Below the pieces are notes generated by a model. That model had not been told where the DNA came from, ran no database searches, and saw only the letters and a program-made list of their open reading frames with translations. The translations under genes and the position numbers were made by a program. Of a stretch of 64,000 nucleotides of DNA, positions 1-9,600 are shown in pieces (position 1 is the stretch's first letter; every line of letters starts with the position of its first letter). The stretch lies in the NCBI RefSeq assembly GCF_013425765.1, contig NZ_JACCJZ010000017.1:1-64000 (forward strand), given 5' to 3'. Origin of the DNA: Luteimonas deserti. Its GTDB lineage: Bacteria > Pseudomonadota > Gammaproteobacteria > Xanthomonadales > Xanthomonadaceae.

Positions 1-1
1 C

Positions 2-472
2 ACCCGCGCGGCCGACGACTGGGGTGATGGCGCACGCGCACGCGACGGCGGTCAGGCGGGGCGCCCGTCCGGCCTTCTCGGCGCCGACGGCCGGCCGCGG
101 CTCGCGGATGGCGGTCGAGTCGGTGGCGGATTGCCGCCCGGCACGGTCACCGAGGATTTCGCCCGCATCGATCGCGAAGGCTTGTGGCTGCGCCGACCCC
201 CGACCGGTTACGAACCCACCCGCTTCGACCGCCTGTGGGTGCCCAGCGAGACGCTGCTCGAAGAATGGGTGCGCCGCAGCATCAAGACCGTGCTGATCCC
301 GATCCCCGGCACCAGCAAGACCATCCAGTGCAATGTGGCGTTGCTGGCCTTCGGCGGCGGCTGCGGGATCACCGATCCGAACATGCAGGACGTCGAGAGC
401 GACGGCCGTCCGCCCCCGGACGTGCCGTGGAAGCCGGAGCTGCAGGAAGACCAGGACAGCCTGGGCGGCTGA
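2..472 (+). CDS. C-terminal fragment of a large protein, resembling the xanthomonad 'transmembrane repetitive protein'
   Basis: The frame is open from the left edge and ends at a TGA, so only about 156 C-terminal residues are present and the true start lies outside the window. The first ~45 residues are Gly/Arg/Asp-rich and low in complexity. The last ~110 look folded and include the segment WVRRSIKTVLIPIPGTSKTI, a Gly/Cys patch (FGGGCGI) and an acidic, proline-rich tail. From memory this tail matches the end of proteins annotated as transmembrane repetitive proteins in Xanthomonas, whose function is unknown to me. The nearest internal ATG/GTG starts would give a short protein and I do not believe them. 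The family assignment is tentative; the fragment being real coding sequence is more certain. Confidence 0.55.
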   Translation, partial: TRAADDWGDGARARDGGQAGRPSGLLGADGRPRLADGGRVGGGLPPGTVTEDFARIDREGLWLRRPPTGYEPTRFDRLWVPSETLLEEWVRRSIKTVLIPIPGTSKTIQCNVALLAFGGGCGITDPNMQDVESDGRPPPDVPWKPELQEDQDSLGG

Positions 473-1015
473 GGGCGGCCGCTGCCCCGCGGATCCGGGC
501 ACGCCGTGCCTGACGTGTCCGCGGATCGGGGGTGCGCGCCGGCGTCGCACCGGTTTCGAGCTGCTGCAGGTCAGGGGGCCACTGCGAACGGGCGCCGGGC
601 TGCCCCGTCCGCCTGCACCCGGGCGCTCCGCGCAGGACGGGCTTCACGCGCGTGCGGGGTTCACGCCTGTCGCTGCACGACGCACCAGGGGCGCACCGCA
701 ACGTGCGATGCGAGCGGTGACGTCGCCCTGGTCAGTCGCGATCGGCCTGCAGCCCACCTCGCCTGATGTGCGCACGGACCGGTTCGCATCGTCCCCTGCA
801 CGGGGGCCTGTTTCACGATCGGGGATGTCGAGCGCAGGCAGCCGACGCCGGAGCGGCCCCCGCGGCTGGCGCAGCCCGGCAGGTGGCTATCGGCATCACA
901 GCCTGCGCATGGACGTGCATGGGGGCATCGCGCTTGGCGCGCTGGCGGACCTTGCGTTCCTCGATCCGGCATGCGCCTGTCGCGCTGCGGCAGGCGCGGA
1001 ACGCGCGGATCCGAC
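473..1015. other. Gene-less spacer of ~540 bp
   Basis: This GC-rich spacer lies between the truncated gene and the convergent cytochrome pair. I see no frame with plausible protein composition, no tRNA and no good terminator. Two TTCAC words at 643 and 660 are 12 bp apart, which is not the 6-bp spacing of a cre-tag. Confidence 0.5.
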
Positions 1016-1441
1016 TCAGTTGTCGTGGGCGCCGCGCAGGTCGCGCAGCTCGCTCGGCTGGGCCGCGAAGTAGACCGCCAGGTCGGCGATCTGCTGGTCG
1101 CTCAGACCGGCTGCCTGCTGCGACATCAGGGCATGCTCGCGATCGCCGTCGCGATAGGCCTGCAGGGCGTGGGCGAGATAATCGCGGAACTGTCCGCCGA
1201 TCTTGGGATAGGTCGGATCCAGCGGAACATTGCCGCCGGCGCCGTGGCAGTCGATGCAGGTCTGGCCGGTGGCTGCGCTCTTGACGTTGGCGGCCTGCTC
1301 GCCGGCTTCGATCGAACCCCGCGGAAGGCCTGCCGACGACGCGCTCGCCGCTGCCTGCGCGTCCGGATCCGGCGAGGCGCCGCAAGCCGCGATCAGGAGC
1401 ACGCACAGCAGCGGAAACGCGCGGAGGGTCGGTCGGATCAT
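1016..1441 (-). CDS. Monoheme c-type cytochrome, predicted lipoprotein
   Basis: The 141-residue protein begins with a hydrophobic signal ending in a lipobox (LIAAC), so it is probably lipidated and membrane-tethered facing the periplasm. The heme site is CIDCH, and a PKIGGQ..YL segment followed by a C-terminal helix with YF provides the usual distal half, including a methionine (ALMSQQA) that could be the sixth ligand. I chose the ATG at 1441 because it starts the signal sequence directly; a GTG four codons earlier overlaps the upstream gene. It lies 8 bp behind a second monoheme cytochrome with the same layout (heme, PKIGGQ, Y-R-G, M), so the pair is probably co-transcribed and may act like the two halves of a cytochrome c4-type electron carrier. 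The redox partner is not evident here. Confidence 0.85.
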   Translation of the reverse strand: MIRPTLRAFPLLCVLLIAACGASPDPDAQAAASASSAGLPRGSIEAGEQAANVKSAATGQTCIDCHGAGGNVPLDPTYPKIGGQFRDYLAHALQAYRDGDREHALMSQQAAGLSDQQIADLAVYFAAQPSELRDLRGAHDN

Positions 1442-1449
1442 GGGGCCGC

Positions 1450-1809
1450 TCACTTGGTCAGGTCCGAGAGAAACGCCGCGATGTCGGCGATGTCCTGGTC
1501 GGAGAAGCTCCGCGCCTGGGCCTGCATCGTCGGATGGCGGCGCGTGCCGCGGCGGTATTCGTGCAGCGCGTTGACGAGGTACTCGCGCGACTGCCCGCCG
1601 ATCTTGGGCACGTGGTAGTGCGGATAGATGTTCCTGTACCCCTCGATGCCGTGGCAGCCCTGGCAGGTGTAGGCCAGTTCGCGGCCGGTGGCGGCATTGC
1701 CGGTGAAAGGCACATTCGTGGCCTCGGCCGCAGGCGGTTCCTGTGCGAGAGCGGACACGGCCGGGACGGCCATGGCGAGGCAGGCGGCGAGCAACAGCGT
1801 TCGCGTCAT
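1450..1809 (-). CDS. Monoheme c-type cytochrome, periplasmic
   Basis: This protein has 119 residues, with a Sec signal peptide (MTRTLLLAACLAMAVPAVSA then an AQ cleavage site), heme motif CQGCH, a PKIGGQSREYLVNAL segment and a candidate axial methionine in HPTMQAQ. The open frame extends 45 codons upstream, but that extension has no signal-like character, so the ATG at 1809 is preferred. It is first in a two-gene unit with the lipoprotein cytochrome at 1016-1441. Sequence similarity between the two suggests an old tandem duplication. Family: class I small soluble cytochrome c (c553/c4 type). Its role in electron transfer is expected from the family; the pathway is not shown by the neighbours. 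Confidence 0.87.
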   Translation of the reverse strand: MTRTLLLAACLAMAVPAVSALAQEPPAAEATNVPFTGNAATGRELAYTCQGCHGIEGYRNIYPHYHVPKIGGQSREYLVNALHEYRRGTRRHPTMQAQARSFSDQDIADIAAFLSDLTK

Positions 1810-1908
1810 CTTTTTATCCGCAATCCTGGAGGGCTGGAACGTGGCGATCTGGGAAGCGTCGTAGCAGTGATGCGCAGGGAACCGGATGAACCGGCGCACA
1901 ACCGGGCC

Positions 1909-1938
1909 AGTATAGCCACGCGGCCGGGGCAAACCCAA
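1909..1938 (-). promoter_or_regulatory. Candidate sigma-70 promoter for the cytochrome pair
   Basis: Read on the minus strand, TTGGGT and TATACT are separated by 18 bp. The -10 is 5/6 to consensus and the -35 is weak. It lies about 100 bp before the cytochrome ATG at 1809. This is pattern matching only. Confidence 0.4.
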
Positions 1939-2045
1939 TGGCATGCACCCGGCGTCACCCGGAGGTCACCATGACCTATGGCGCATGGAGTGACATGTGC
2001 GGGTGATATACCTTGCTACCACACCGTAGGGGTCCACTGAAACCA

Positions 2046-3182
2046 ATGTCCACACCGCATGCCTTCGCGTCCGCGGGACGCGTTCTGACCGGCGCAATCC
2101 TCGTCTCCGCCGTCCTCGCGCTGTCCGCCTGCAAGGGAGGCGATGCCAAGGACAAGCCCGCCGACGAAGCGGCTGCGCCCGTGCCCGTGGAAACCGAGCC
2201 GGTGGTCCGCCGCAGTGTCGCCGCCACCTGGGCGGGCACGGCGTCGCTGGAAGTCCCGCGCGGTGCGGATGTCGTGGCCAAGACCTCGGGTATCGCGCTC
2301 GCGGTGCTGGTGGAGGAGGGCGATGTCGTGCGTGCCGGGCAACCTCTGGTGCGGCTCGATCCGGATCGGGCGCGCCTCGCGGTGCTGCAGAGCCGGGCGA
2401 CGCTCGGCAAGCTCGAGAACAGCTACAAGCGCGCGCAGCAGCTGTCCGGTCAGCAGATGATCAGTGCGAACGATCTCGACCAGATCCGCTTCGACCTCGA
2501 CACCGCCCGGGCCCAGCACGAGATGGCCCAGCTGGAGTTGTCGTACACCACGGTCACCGCGCCGATCTCGGGCGTGATCTCCCAGCGCATGATCCGCACC
2601 GGCAACTTCGTGCAGATCAACACGCCGATCTTCAGCATCGTCGACGATGCGCGCATCGAAGCCACGCTCAACGTGCCGGAACGCGAATTGCGCGTGCTCA
2701 AGCGTGGCCAGCCGGTGCGGCTGCAGGTCGACGCGCTGCCGGGCGAGACCTTCGAAGGCGTGGTCGAACGCGTCGCGCCGATCGTCGACGCGCGCAGCGG
2801 CACGTTCCGGGTGATCTGCGCCTTCGCCGGCAACGAGGGCCTGCGCGCCGGCATGTTCGGCCGCATCCGTATCGACTACGACCAGCGCACCGACGCCCTG
2901 GTCATCCCGCGCAGCGCGCTGCTCGAGGACGGCGACACGCCCGCCGTGTACACCGTGCGCGACGGCAAGGCGGTGCGCGTGGACGTGGTGCTCGGCTACG
3001 TGGACGGCGCCCTGATCGAAGTGCGCGAGGGACTGGAGGAGAACGCACCGGTGGTCACCGCCGGCAAGGTGGCGCTGCGCGAAGGCAGCGCGGTGCAGGT
3101 GGTCGGTGAGAACGCGCCGGCCGAAGCGACGGCGGCTGCGCCGACGGGCGAGGGTGACACGGCCGCAGGTGAAGCACCGTAA
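2046..3182 (+). CDS. RND efflux periplasmic adaptor (membrane fusion) lipoprotein
   Basis: The 378-residue protein is a membrane fusion protein linking an inner-membrane RND pump to an outer-membrane channel. The signal ends in LSAC, so it is probably a lipoprotein like AcrA. Visible parts are a biotinyl-lipoyl half (SGIALAVLVEEGDVVRAGQPL), an alpha-hairpin (about residues 100-160), the second lipoyl half (TVTAPISGVIS), a beta-barrel (FEGVVERVAP, FGRIRID) and a membrane-proximal domain. The ATG at 2046 starts the signal peptide; an in-frame start 11 codons earlier adds nothing sensible. The stop overlaps the start of the next gene (TAATG), indicating translational coupling. The tail after residue ~355 is an Ala/Glu-rich linker. 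The substrate is not predictable. Confidence 0.9.
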   Translation: MSTPHAFASAGRVLTGAILVSAVLALSACKGGDAKDKPADEAAAPVPVETEPVVRRSVAATWAGTASLEVPRGADVVAKTSGIALAVLVEEGDVVRAGQPLVRLDPDRARLAVLQSRATLGKLENSYKRAQQLSGQQMISANDLDQIRFDLDTARAQHEMAQLELSYTTVTAPISGVISQRMIRTGNFVQINTPIFSIVDDARIEATLNVPERELRVLKRGQPVRLQVDALPGETFEGVVERVAPIVDARSGTFRVICAFAGNEGLRAGMFGRIRIDYDQRTDALVIPRSALLEDGDTPAVYTVRDGKAVRVDVVLGYVDGALIEVREGLEENAPVVTAGKVALREGSAVQVVGENAPAEATAAAPTGEGDTAAGEAP

Positions 3183-6100
3183 TGGCCACCCCGACCGACG
3201 GACCTGCGGGCGGGGCGCCCGCACACGACACCCCGATGGATCCGCATGCCGCGCCGGGCGGGCGCTTCGACCTGATCGAGTTCTCGACCCGGCGCCGGGT
3301 GACGGTGTGGATGGCGACCATCAGCCTGATGCTGTTCGGCCTGATCGCGCTGACCAATCTCAAGGTCAACCTGCTGCCGGACCTCAGCTATCCCACGCTC
3401 ACGGTGCGGACCGAGTACACCGGGGCCGCGCCGGCCGAGATCGAGACCCTGGTCAGCGAGCCGGTCGAGGAGGCGGTGGGCGTGGTCAAGGGCGTGCGCA
3501 AGCTGCGCTCCATCTCGCGCACCGGCCAGAGCGACGTGGTGCTCGAGTTCGCCTGGGGCACCGACATGGACCAGGCCAGCCTGGACGTCCGCGACAAGCT
3601 CGAGGCATTGCAGCTGCCGCTCGAGGTGACGCCGCCGGTGCTGCTGCGTTTCAACCCGTCGACCGAGCCGGTGTTGCGCCTGGCGCTGACCACCGAAGGT
3701 CAGGGCGACGCGGTCGCCGAACTCACGCGCATGCGGCGCTACGCCGATGACGATCTGAAGAAGAAGCTCGAGCCGGTGATCGGCGTGGCCGCGGTCAAGG
3801 TGGGCGGCGGCTTCGAGGACGAAGTGCAGGTGGACCTCGACCTGCAGCAGATGGCGCGCATCAGCCTGCCGATCGAGAACGTGATCCAGCGTCTGCAGCA
3901 GGAGAACATCAACCTGTCCGGCGGGCGCCTGGACCAGGGCACGCAGCGCTATCTCGTGCGCACCGTGAACCAGTTCCAGACGGTGGACCAGATCGGCGAG
4001 ATGCTGGTCGCCACCCAGGCCGGCGGCGACGATGCCGCCGCCAGCGCGGCGCAGCAGATGGCGGCGATCGCCGCGGCCAGCGGCTCCCAGGCCGTGCTCG
4101 CGGCCGCAGCCTCTGTGCAGAGCGCATCGGGCGGTGGAGGCACCACGGTGGCGGGTGGACGCGCGGTGCGGCTGCGCGACATCGCCACCGTCAGCCAGGG
4201 TTTCAAGGAACGCGAGAGCATCATCCGTCTCGGCGGCCGCGAAGCGGTGGAGCTGGCGATCTACAAGGAGGGCGACGCGAATACCGTGTCCACCGCCGAT
4301 GCGGTGCAGGCGCGGCTCGAGGCGATCCGCAAGGAGCTGCCGGCGGACATGCGGCTCACCGTGGTCGACGACCAGTCGAAGTTCGTGCGCGCCGCCATCC
4401 GCGACGTGCGCACCGATGCGGTCATCGGCGGCACGCTGGCGATCCTCATCATCTTCCTGTTCCTGCGCAACGGCTGGAGCACGTTCGTCGTGAGCCTGTC
4501 GCTGCCGGTCTCGATCGTCACCACGTTCTTCTTCATGGACCGGTTCGGGCTCAGCCTCAACGTCATGTCGCTCGGCGGCCTGGCCCTGGCGACCGGTCTG
4601 GTGGTGGACGATTCCATCGTCGTGCTGGAGAGCATCGCCAAGGCGCGCGACCGCGGTCTGGGCGTGCTGGAGGCGGCGATCGTCGGTACGCGCGAAGTCG
4701 GCATGGCGGTGGTCGCGTCGACGTTGACGATCATCGCGGTGTTCCTGCCTCTGGTGTTCGTCGAGGGCATCGCCGGGCAACTGTTCCGCGACCAGGCCCT
4801 GACGATCGCGATCGCGGTCAGCGTCTCGCTGGTGGTGGCCCTGACCCTGATCCCGATGCTGGCTTCGCTGAAGGGCCGGCCGCCGCTGGCCTTTCCGGAA
4901 GAGCCGCCGCATCCGCAGTGGCGCCCGGAGCGTCGCTGGCAGAAGCCGGTGGCCGCCACCGGCCGCGGCGTCGGCGCCGGCGTGCGCGGCGCGCTGTTCG
5001 GCGTCGTCTGGGTGTTCGTCCGCGTCTGGCGCGGTGTGTCGCGCGTGGTGGGCGCGGTCATGGCGCGGGCCAGCGATCTCGCGATGGCGCCGTACTCGCG
5101 TGCCGAACGCGGCTATCTCCGCGCGCTGCCGGGTGCGCTGGCGCGGCCCTGGCTGGTGCTCGGCACCGCGTTCGCGGCGTTCCTGCTCAGCCTGCTCGCG
5201 GTGCCGATGCTCGGCACCGACCTGATCCCGCAGCTCGCGCAGGACCGGTTCGAAATGATGGCCAAGCTGCCGCCGGGCACGCCGCTGCGCGAGACCGACC
5301 GGATCATGCGCGAGGTGCAGACGGCGCACGGCGAGGATGAGGGCGTCGCGCTGCTGTTCGGCGTCAGTGGCAGCGGCACGCGCCTGGATGCCAGCCCGAC
5401 CGAGAGCGGTGAGAACATCGGTCGCCTGAGCATCGTGATGGAGGGCGGCGGCAGCCGCGAGTTCGAGGCCGCGCAGACCGAGAAGCTGCGCGAGACGATG
5501 CGCCGATACCCGGGCGTGGCCGTGGACTTCAGCCGGCCGGCGCTCTTCAGTTTCTCCACGCCGCTGGAGATCGAGCTGCGCGGCCAGGATCTCGATGGTC
5601 TCGCGCGGGCCGGCCAGCGCATGGCCGAGCTGCTGCGCGCCAATGCCAACTACGCCGACGTCAAGAGCACGGTGGAGCAGGGGTTTCCCGAGATCCAGAT
5701 CGTGTTCGACCAGGAACGCGCCGGCGCCCTGGGCCTGACCACGCGGCAGATCGCCGACGCGGTGGTGCGCGCGGTGCGCGGCGAGGTCGCGACCCGGTAC
5801 AACTTCCGTGATCGCAAGATCGACGTGCTGGTGCGTGCGCAGGAGAGCGACCGCGACTCGGTCGACCGGATCCGCAACCTGGTGATCAACCCCGGCGGAG
5901 CGGCGCCGATACGGCTGGACTCGGTGGCCGACGTCGTCGCCACCGTCGGTCCGAGCGAGATCCATCGCGCGGACCAGGTGCGGGTGGCCGTGGTCTCGGC
6001 CAACCTGCGCGGCATCGATCTCGGCACCGCGGTGCGCGAAGTGCGGCAGATGGTGGCGGAGAACCCGCTCGGGCCCGAGGTGGGCATGCACATCGGCGGC

Positions 6101-6688
6101 CAGGGCGAGGAGCTGGCCGAGTCCCTGCGGTCGCTGCTGATGGCGTTCGCGCTGGCGATCTTCCTGGTGTACCTGGTGATGGCGTCGCAGTTCGAATCGC
6201 TGCTGCACCCCTTCGTCATCCTGTTCACCATCCCGCTGGCGATGGTCGGTGCGATCGGTGCACTGCTGCTGACCGGCAACACGATCTCGATCGTGGCCTT
6301 CATCGGCCTGATCCTCATGGTCGGCCTCGTGGTCAAGAACGCGATCATCCTGATCGACAAGATCAACCAGCTGCGCGAGGCCGGCGTGGCCAAGCGCGAC
6401 GCGCTGGTGGAAGGTGCGCGTTCGCGCCTGCGCCCGATCATCATGACCACGCTGTCCACGCTGTTCGGCTTCCTGCCGCTGGCGCTGGCGTTCGGCGAGG
6501 GCGCCGAGGTGCGCTCGCCGATGGCGATCACCGTGATGGGCGGCCTCGCCGTGTCCACGCTGCTGACGCTGCTGGTGATCCCCGTGGTGTACGACCTGCT
6601 GGACCGCAAGTCCGATGCCGAGTACGCCGAACGCGGCCGGCGCGCACGCCTCGGATCCGCCGCGGACCTGGAGGCGGTCGCGTCATGA
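3182..6688 (+). CDS. RND efflux transporter permease, first pump subunit
   Basis: This 1168-residue inner-membrane pump of the HAE/AcrB superfamily has the canonical proton-relay residues: a VVDD pair in TM4 (D476, D477) and Lys1052 in TM10 (VVKNAI). It is ~120 residues longer than AcrB. One insert is an Ala/Ser/Gly-rich stretch near residues 280-320. The other is a basic, Pro/Arg-rich and hydrophobic stretch after TM6, near residues 565-645, before the second transmembrane half. A ~35-residue N-terminal extension precedes the usual FDLIEFSTRRRVTVWMATI start. The ATG overlaps the adaptor stop by one base, and the end overlaps the second pump gene by ATGA, so all three are one operon. There is no outer-membrane factor gene nearby; a TolC-type channel encoded elsewhere is assumed. 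Confidence 0.9.
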   Translation: MATPTDGPAGGAPAHDTPMDPHAAPGGRFDLIEFSTRRRVTVWMATISLMLFGLIALTNLKVNLLPDLSYPTLTVRTEYTGAAPAEIETLVSEPVEEAVGVVKGVRKLRSISRTGQSDVVLEFAWGTDMDQASLDVRDKLEALQLPLEVTPPVLLRFNPSTEPVLRLALTTEGQGDAVAELTRMRRYADDDLKKKLEPVIGVAAVKVGGGFEDEVQVDLDLQQMARISLPIENVIQRLQQENINLSGGRLDQGTQRYLVRTVNQFQTVDQIGEMLVATQAGGDDAAASAAQQMAAIAAASGSQAVLAAAASVQSASGGGGTTVAGGRAVRLRDIATVSQGFKERESIIRLGGREAVELAIYKEGDANTVSTADAVQARLEAIRKELPADMRLTVVDDQSKFVRAAIRDVRTDAVIGGTLAILIIFLFLRNGWSTFVVSLSLPVSIVTTFFFMDRFGLSLNVMSLGGLALATGLVVDDSIVVLESIAKARDRGLGVLEAAIVGTREVGMAVVASTLTIIAVFLPLVFVEGIAGQLFRDQALTIAIAVSVSLVVALTLIPMLASLKGRPPLAFPEEPPHPQWRPERRWQKPVAATGRGVGAGVRGALFGVVWVFVRVWRGVSRVVGAVMARASDLAMAPYSRAERGYLRALPGALARPWLVLGTAFAAFLLSLLAVPMLGTDLIPQLAQDRFEMMAKLPPGTPLRETDRIMREVQTAHGEDEGVALLFGVSGSGTRLDASPTESGENIGRLSIVMEGGGSREFEAAQTEKLRETMRRYPGVAVDFSRPALFSFSTPLEIELRGQDLDGLARAGQRMAELLRANANYADVKSTVEQGFPEIQIVFDQERAGALGLTTRQIADAVVRAVRGEVATRYNFRDRKIDVLVRAQESDRDSVDRIRNLVINPGGAAPIRLDSVADVVATVGPSEIHRADQVRVAVVSANLRGIDLGTAVREVRQMVAENPLGPEVGMHIGGQGEELAESLRSLLMAFALAIFLVYLVMASQFESLLHPFVILFTIPLAMVGAIGALLLTGNTISIVAFIGLILMVGLVVKNAIILIDKINQLREAGVAKRDALVEGARSRLRPIIMTTLSTLFGFLPLALAFGEGAEVRSPMAITVMGGLAVSTLLTLLVIPVVYDLLDRKSDAEYAERGRRARLGSAADLEAVAS

Positions 6689-9600
6689 GCATCGTCGAGC
6701 TCAGCCTGCGTCGTCCGGTCACCACCATCATGTGCTTCGTATCGATGGTGGTGGTCGGGCTGATCGCCTCGGTTCGTCTGCCCCTCGAGGCGCTGCCCGA
6801 CATCACCGCGCCGTTCCTGTTCGTACAGCTCCCGTACGCGGGCGCCACGCCCGGCGAGGCCGAGCAGAACCTGTTGCGGCCGGCTGAAGAAGCACTGGCC
6901 ACCATGAGCGGCATCAAGCGCATGCGCGGGCAGGCGACACCCGAAGGCGCGAACGTCTTCATGGAGTTCAGTGACTGGGACCGCGACATCGCCATCGGCG
7001 CATCCGAGGCGCGCGAGCGCATCGACGCCATCCGCAGCGAGCTGCCGGACGATTTCCGCCGCTACTTCGTCTTCAAGTGGTCGAGCGGCGACCAGGCCGT
7101 GCTGCGCATCCGTCTGGCGGCCAATGTCGACCTGAGCGGCAGCTACGAAATGATCGACCGCCAGCTCAAGCGTCGGCTCGAGCGGGTGCCGGGCGTGGCA
7201 CGGGTGGAGATCAGCGGCGCGCCGCCGAACGAGGTCGAGATCGCGGTCGATCCCGATCGCCTGACCGCGCACGGGATCGAGCTCAACGAGCTGGCGACGC
7301 GCCTGCGCGCGCTCAATTTCTCGGTCTCGGCGGGACAGATTCTCGACGGTGGCCAGCGGCTCCGCGTGCAGCCCGTCGGCGAGGTCGGCGACCTGCAGGA
7401 ACTGCGCGAGCTGGTCATCAACCAGCAGGGCCTGCGGCTGGGCGACATCGCGGACGTGCGCTTCAAGCCGCAGCGCATGGACTACGGACGCCGCCTCGAC
7501 GGACGCGCGGCCGTGGGCCTGGACATCTACAAGGAACGCGACGCGAACCTCGTCGAGGTGTCGCGCAGCGTGCTCGCCGAGGTCGAGGCCGCGCGTGACG
7601 AGCCCGGTCTCGAAGGTGTGGATCTCAAGGTGATCCAGAACATGGGCGACGAGGTCACCTCCTCGCTGTTGGAGCTGGTGGAAGCCGGGGCGATCGGACT
7701 CGTCCTGTCGCTAATCGTGCTCTATTTCTTCCTGCGCCACTGGCCCTCGACGCTGATGGTGACGCTGGCGATTCCGATCTGCTTCATCATCACGCTCGGC
7801 TTCATGCACTTCTTCGGCGTCACCCTCAACGTGCTGTCGCTGATGGGCCTGCTGCTGGCGGTGGGAATGCTGGTGGACAACGCCGTGGTCGTGGTGGAGA
7901 GCATCTACCAGGAGCGCGAGCGCATGCCCGACCAGCCGTGGCTGGCGTCGGTGGTGGGCACGCGCAACGTGGCGATCGCGCTGTCGGCAGGCACGCTGAG
8001 CCATTGCATCGTGTTCGTGCCCAACCTGCTGGGCGAGACCAACAACATCAGCATCTTCATGTCGCAGCTCGCGATCACCATCTCGGTGTCCCTGCTGGCA
8101 TCGTGGCTGGTCGCGGTGAGCCTGATCCCGATGATGTCGGCGCGCATGAAGACCCCCCCTGCGGTCGCCAGCCCCACCGGCCTGATCCCGCGTCTGCAGC
8201 GTGCCTACGCGCGCGTGCTGCGCTGGTCGCTGCAGCATCGCGGGTGGACGCTCGTCGGGATCGGCGTGCTGGCAGCGGCCAGCCTGGTGCCGCCCACCCA
8301 GATGAAGTTCGACATGTTCGGCGGTGGCGGCGGCAGCAAGGAGATCAACGTCTTCTACGAGTGGAACGGCAGCTACAACCTGCGGCAGCGCTCGGACGAG
8401 GTGGCCCGGGTGGAAGCCTTCCTCGACGCGCGCCGTGAGGAGTTCCGCATCAAGCAGCTCTACTCGTGGTTCGGCGAGGGTGGTGATTCGGCCACGATCG
8501 TGACCTTCAACGACGACGTCGGCGATACCCGCCCCCTGAGCGAGGCGATCAGCAAGGCCTTGCCGAAATCGGCGCGCGCCAAGATCGGCATCGACAGCGG
8601 TGGCGGCCAGGGTGGGGGGGGCGGTGGCGGCGGCGTGCAGGTGCAGCTGATCGGAGATTCGAGCCAGGTGCTGCGCGAGCTGGCCGACGGCGTGCTGCCT
8701 CTGCTTTCGGCCAACCCGTCCCTGCGCGATGTGCGCGTCGATGCGGGCGATCAGAACCAGGAACTCACCATCCGGGTGGACCGGGACCGCGCAGCCGCGT
8801 TCGGCTTCAGTGCCGAGCAGGTGTCGAACTTCATCGGGCTCGCACTGCGCGGCTCGCAGTTGCGCGAGTTCCGCCGCGGCGACGACGAGGTGCCGGTGTG
8901 GGTGCGTTTCGCCGGGGCCGAACAGTTCAACGAGGGCGACATCGCCAGCTTCATGGTGCGTTCGCCGGACGGCCGCAGCGTACCGCTGACCAGCCTGGTC
9001 GACATGAGCGTCGAACCCTCCGCGAGCCGCATCACCCGCTTCAATCGCCAGACCTCGCTGACCCTGCAGGCCAACCTCGCCGGCGAGGCGACGATGCCCG
9101 ATGCGCGCAAGGCGATCGAGGCCACGCTCGACAACGTGGTCTTCCCGCCCGGTTACGGCTACAGCTTCGCCGGCAGCGGGTTCGAGGACGACTCGGCCGC
9201 GGTGCGGCAGATGCTCTTCAACTTCGTCATCGCGCTGGTGATGATCTACGTGGTGATGGCGGCGGTGTTCGAGTCGCTGCTGTTCCCCGCTGCGATCATG
9301 AGCTGCGTGGTGTTCTCGATCTTCGGCGTGTTCTGGCTGTTCTGGCTCACCGGCACGGCGTTCACGGTGATGGCCTTCATCGGCATCCTCGTCCTGATGG
9401 GCGTGGTGGTGAACAACGGAATCATCATGGTCGAGCACATCAACAATCTCAGGCGGCGCGGCATGCCGAGGCTCGATGCGCTGGTCGAAGGCAGCCGCGA
9501 GCGTCTGCGCCCGATCCTGATGACGATGGGCACCGCGATCCTGGCCATGATTCCGATCTCGCTGAGCGACACGGTGGTGCTCGGCGGCCTGGCCTACTCG

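Noticed and set aside
643..664. Two TTCAC words as a possible cre-tag
   Set aside because: They are separated by 12 bp, not 6, and no Cre-type target gene follows.
2996..6208. Very long minus-strand frame opposite the first RND pump gene
   Set aside because: His/Arg/Asp-rich antisense translation with no recognisable motif; the plus strand encodes an obvious RND pump.
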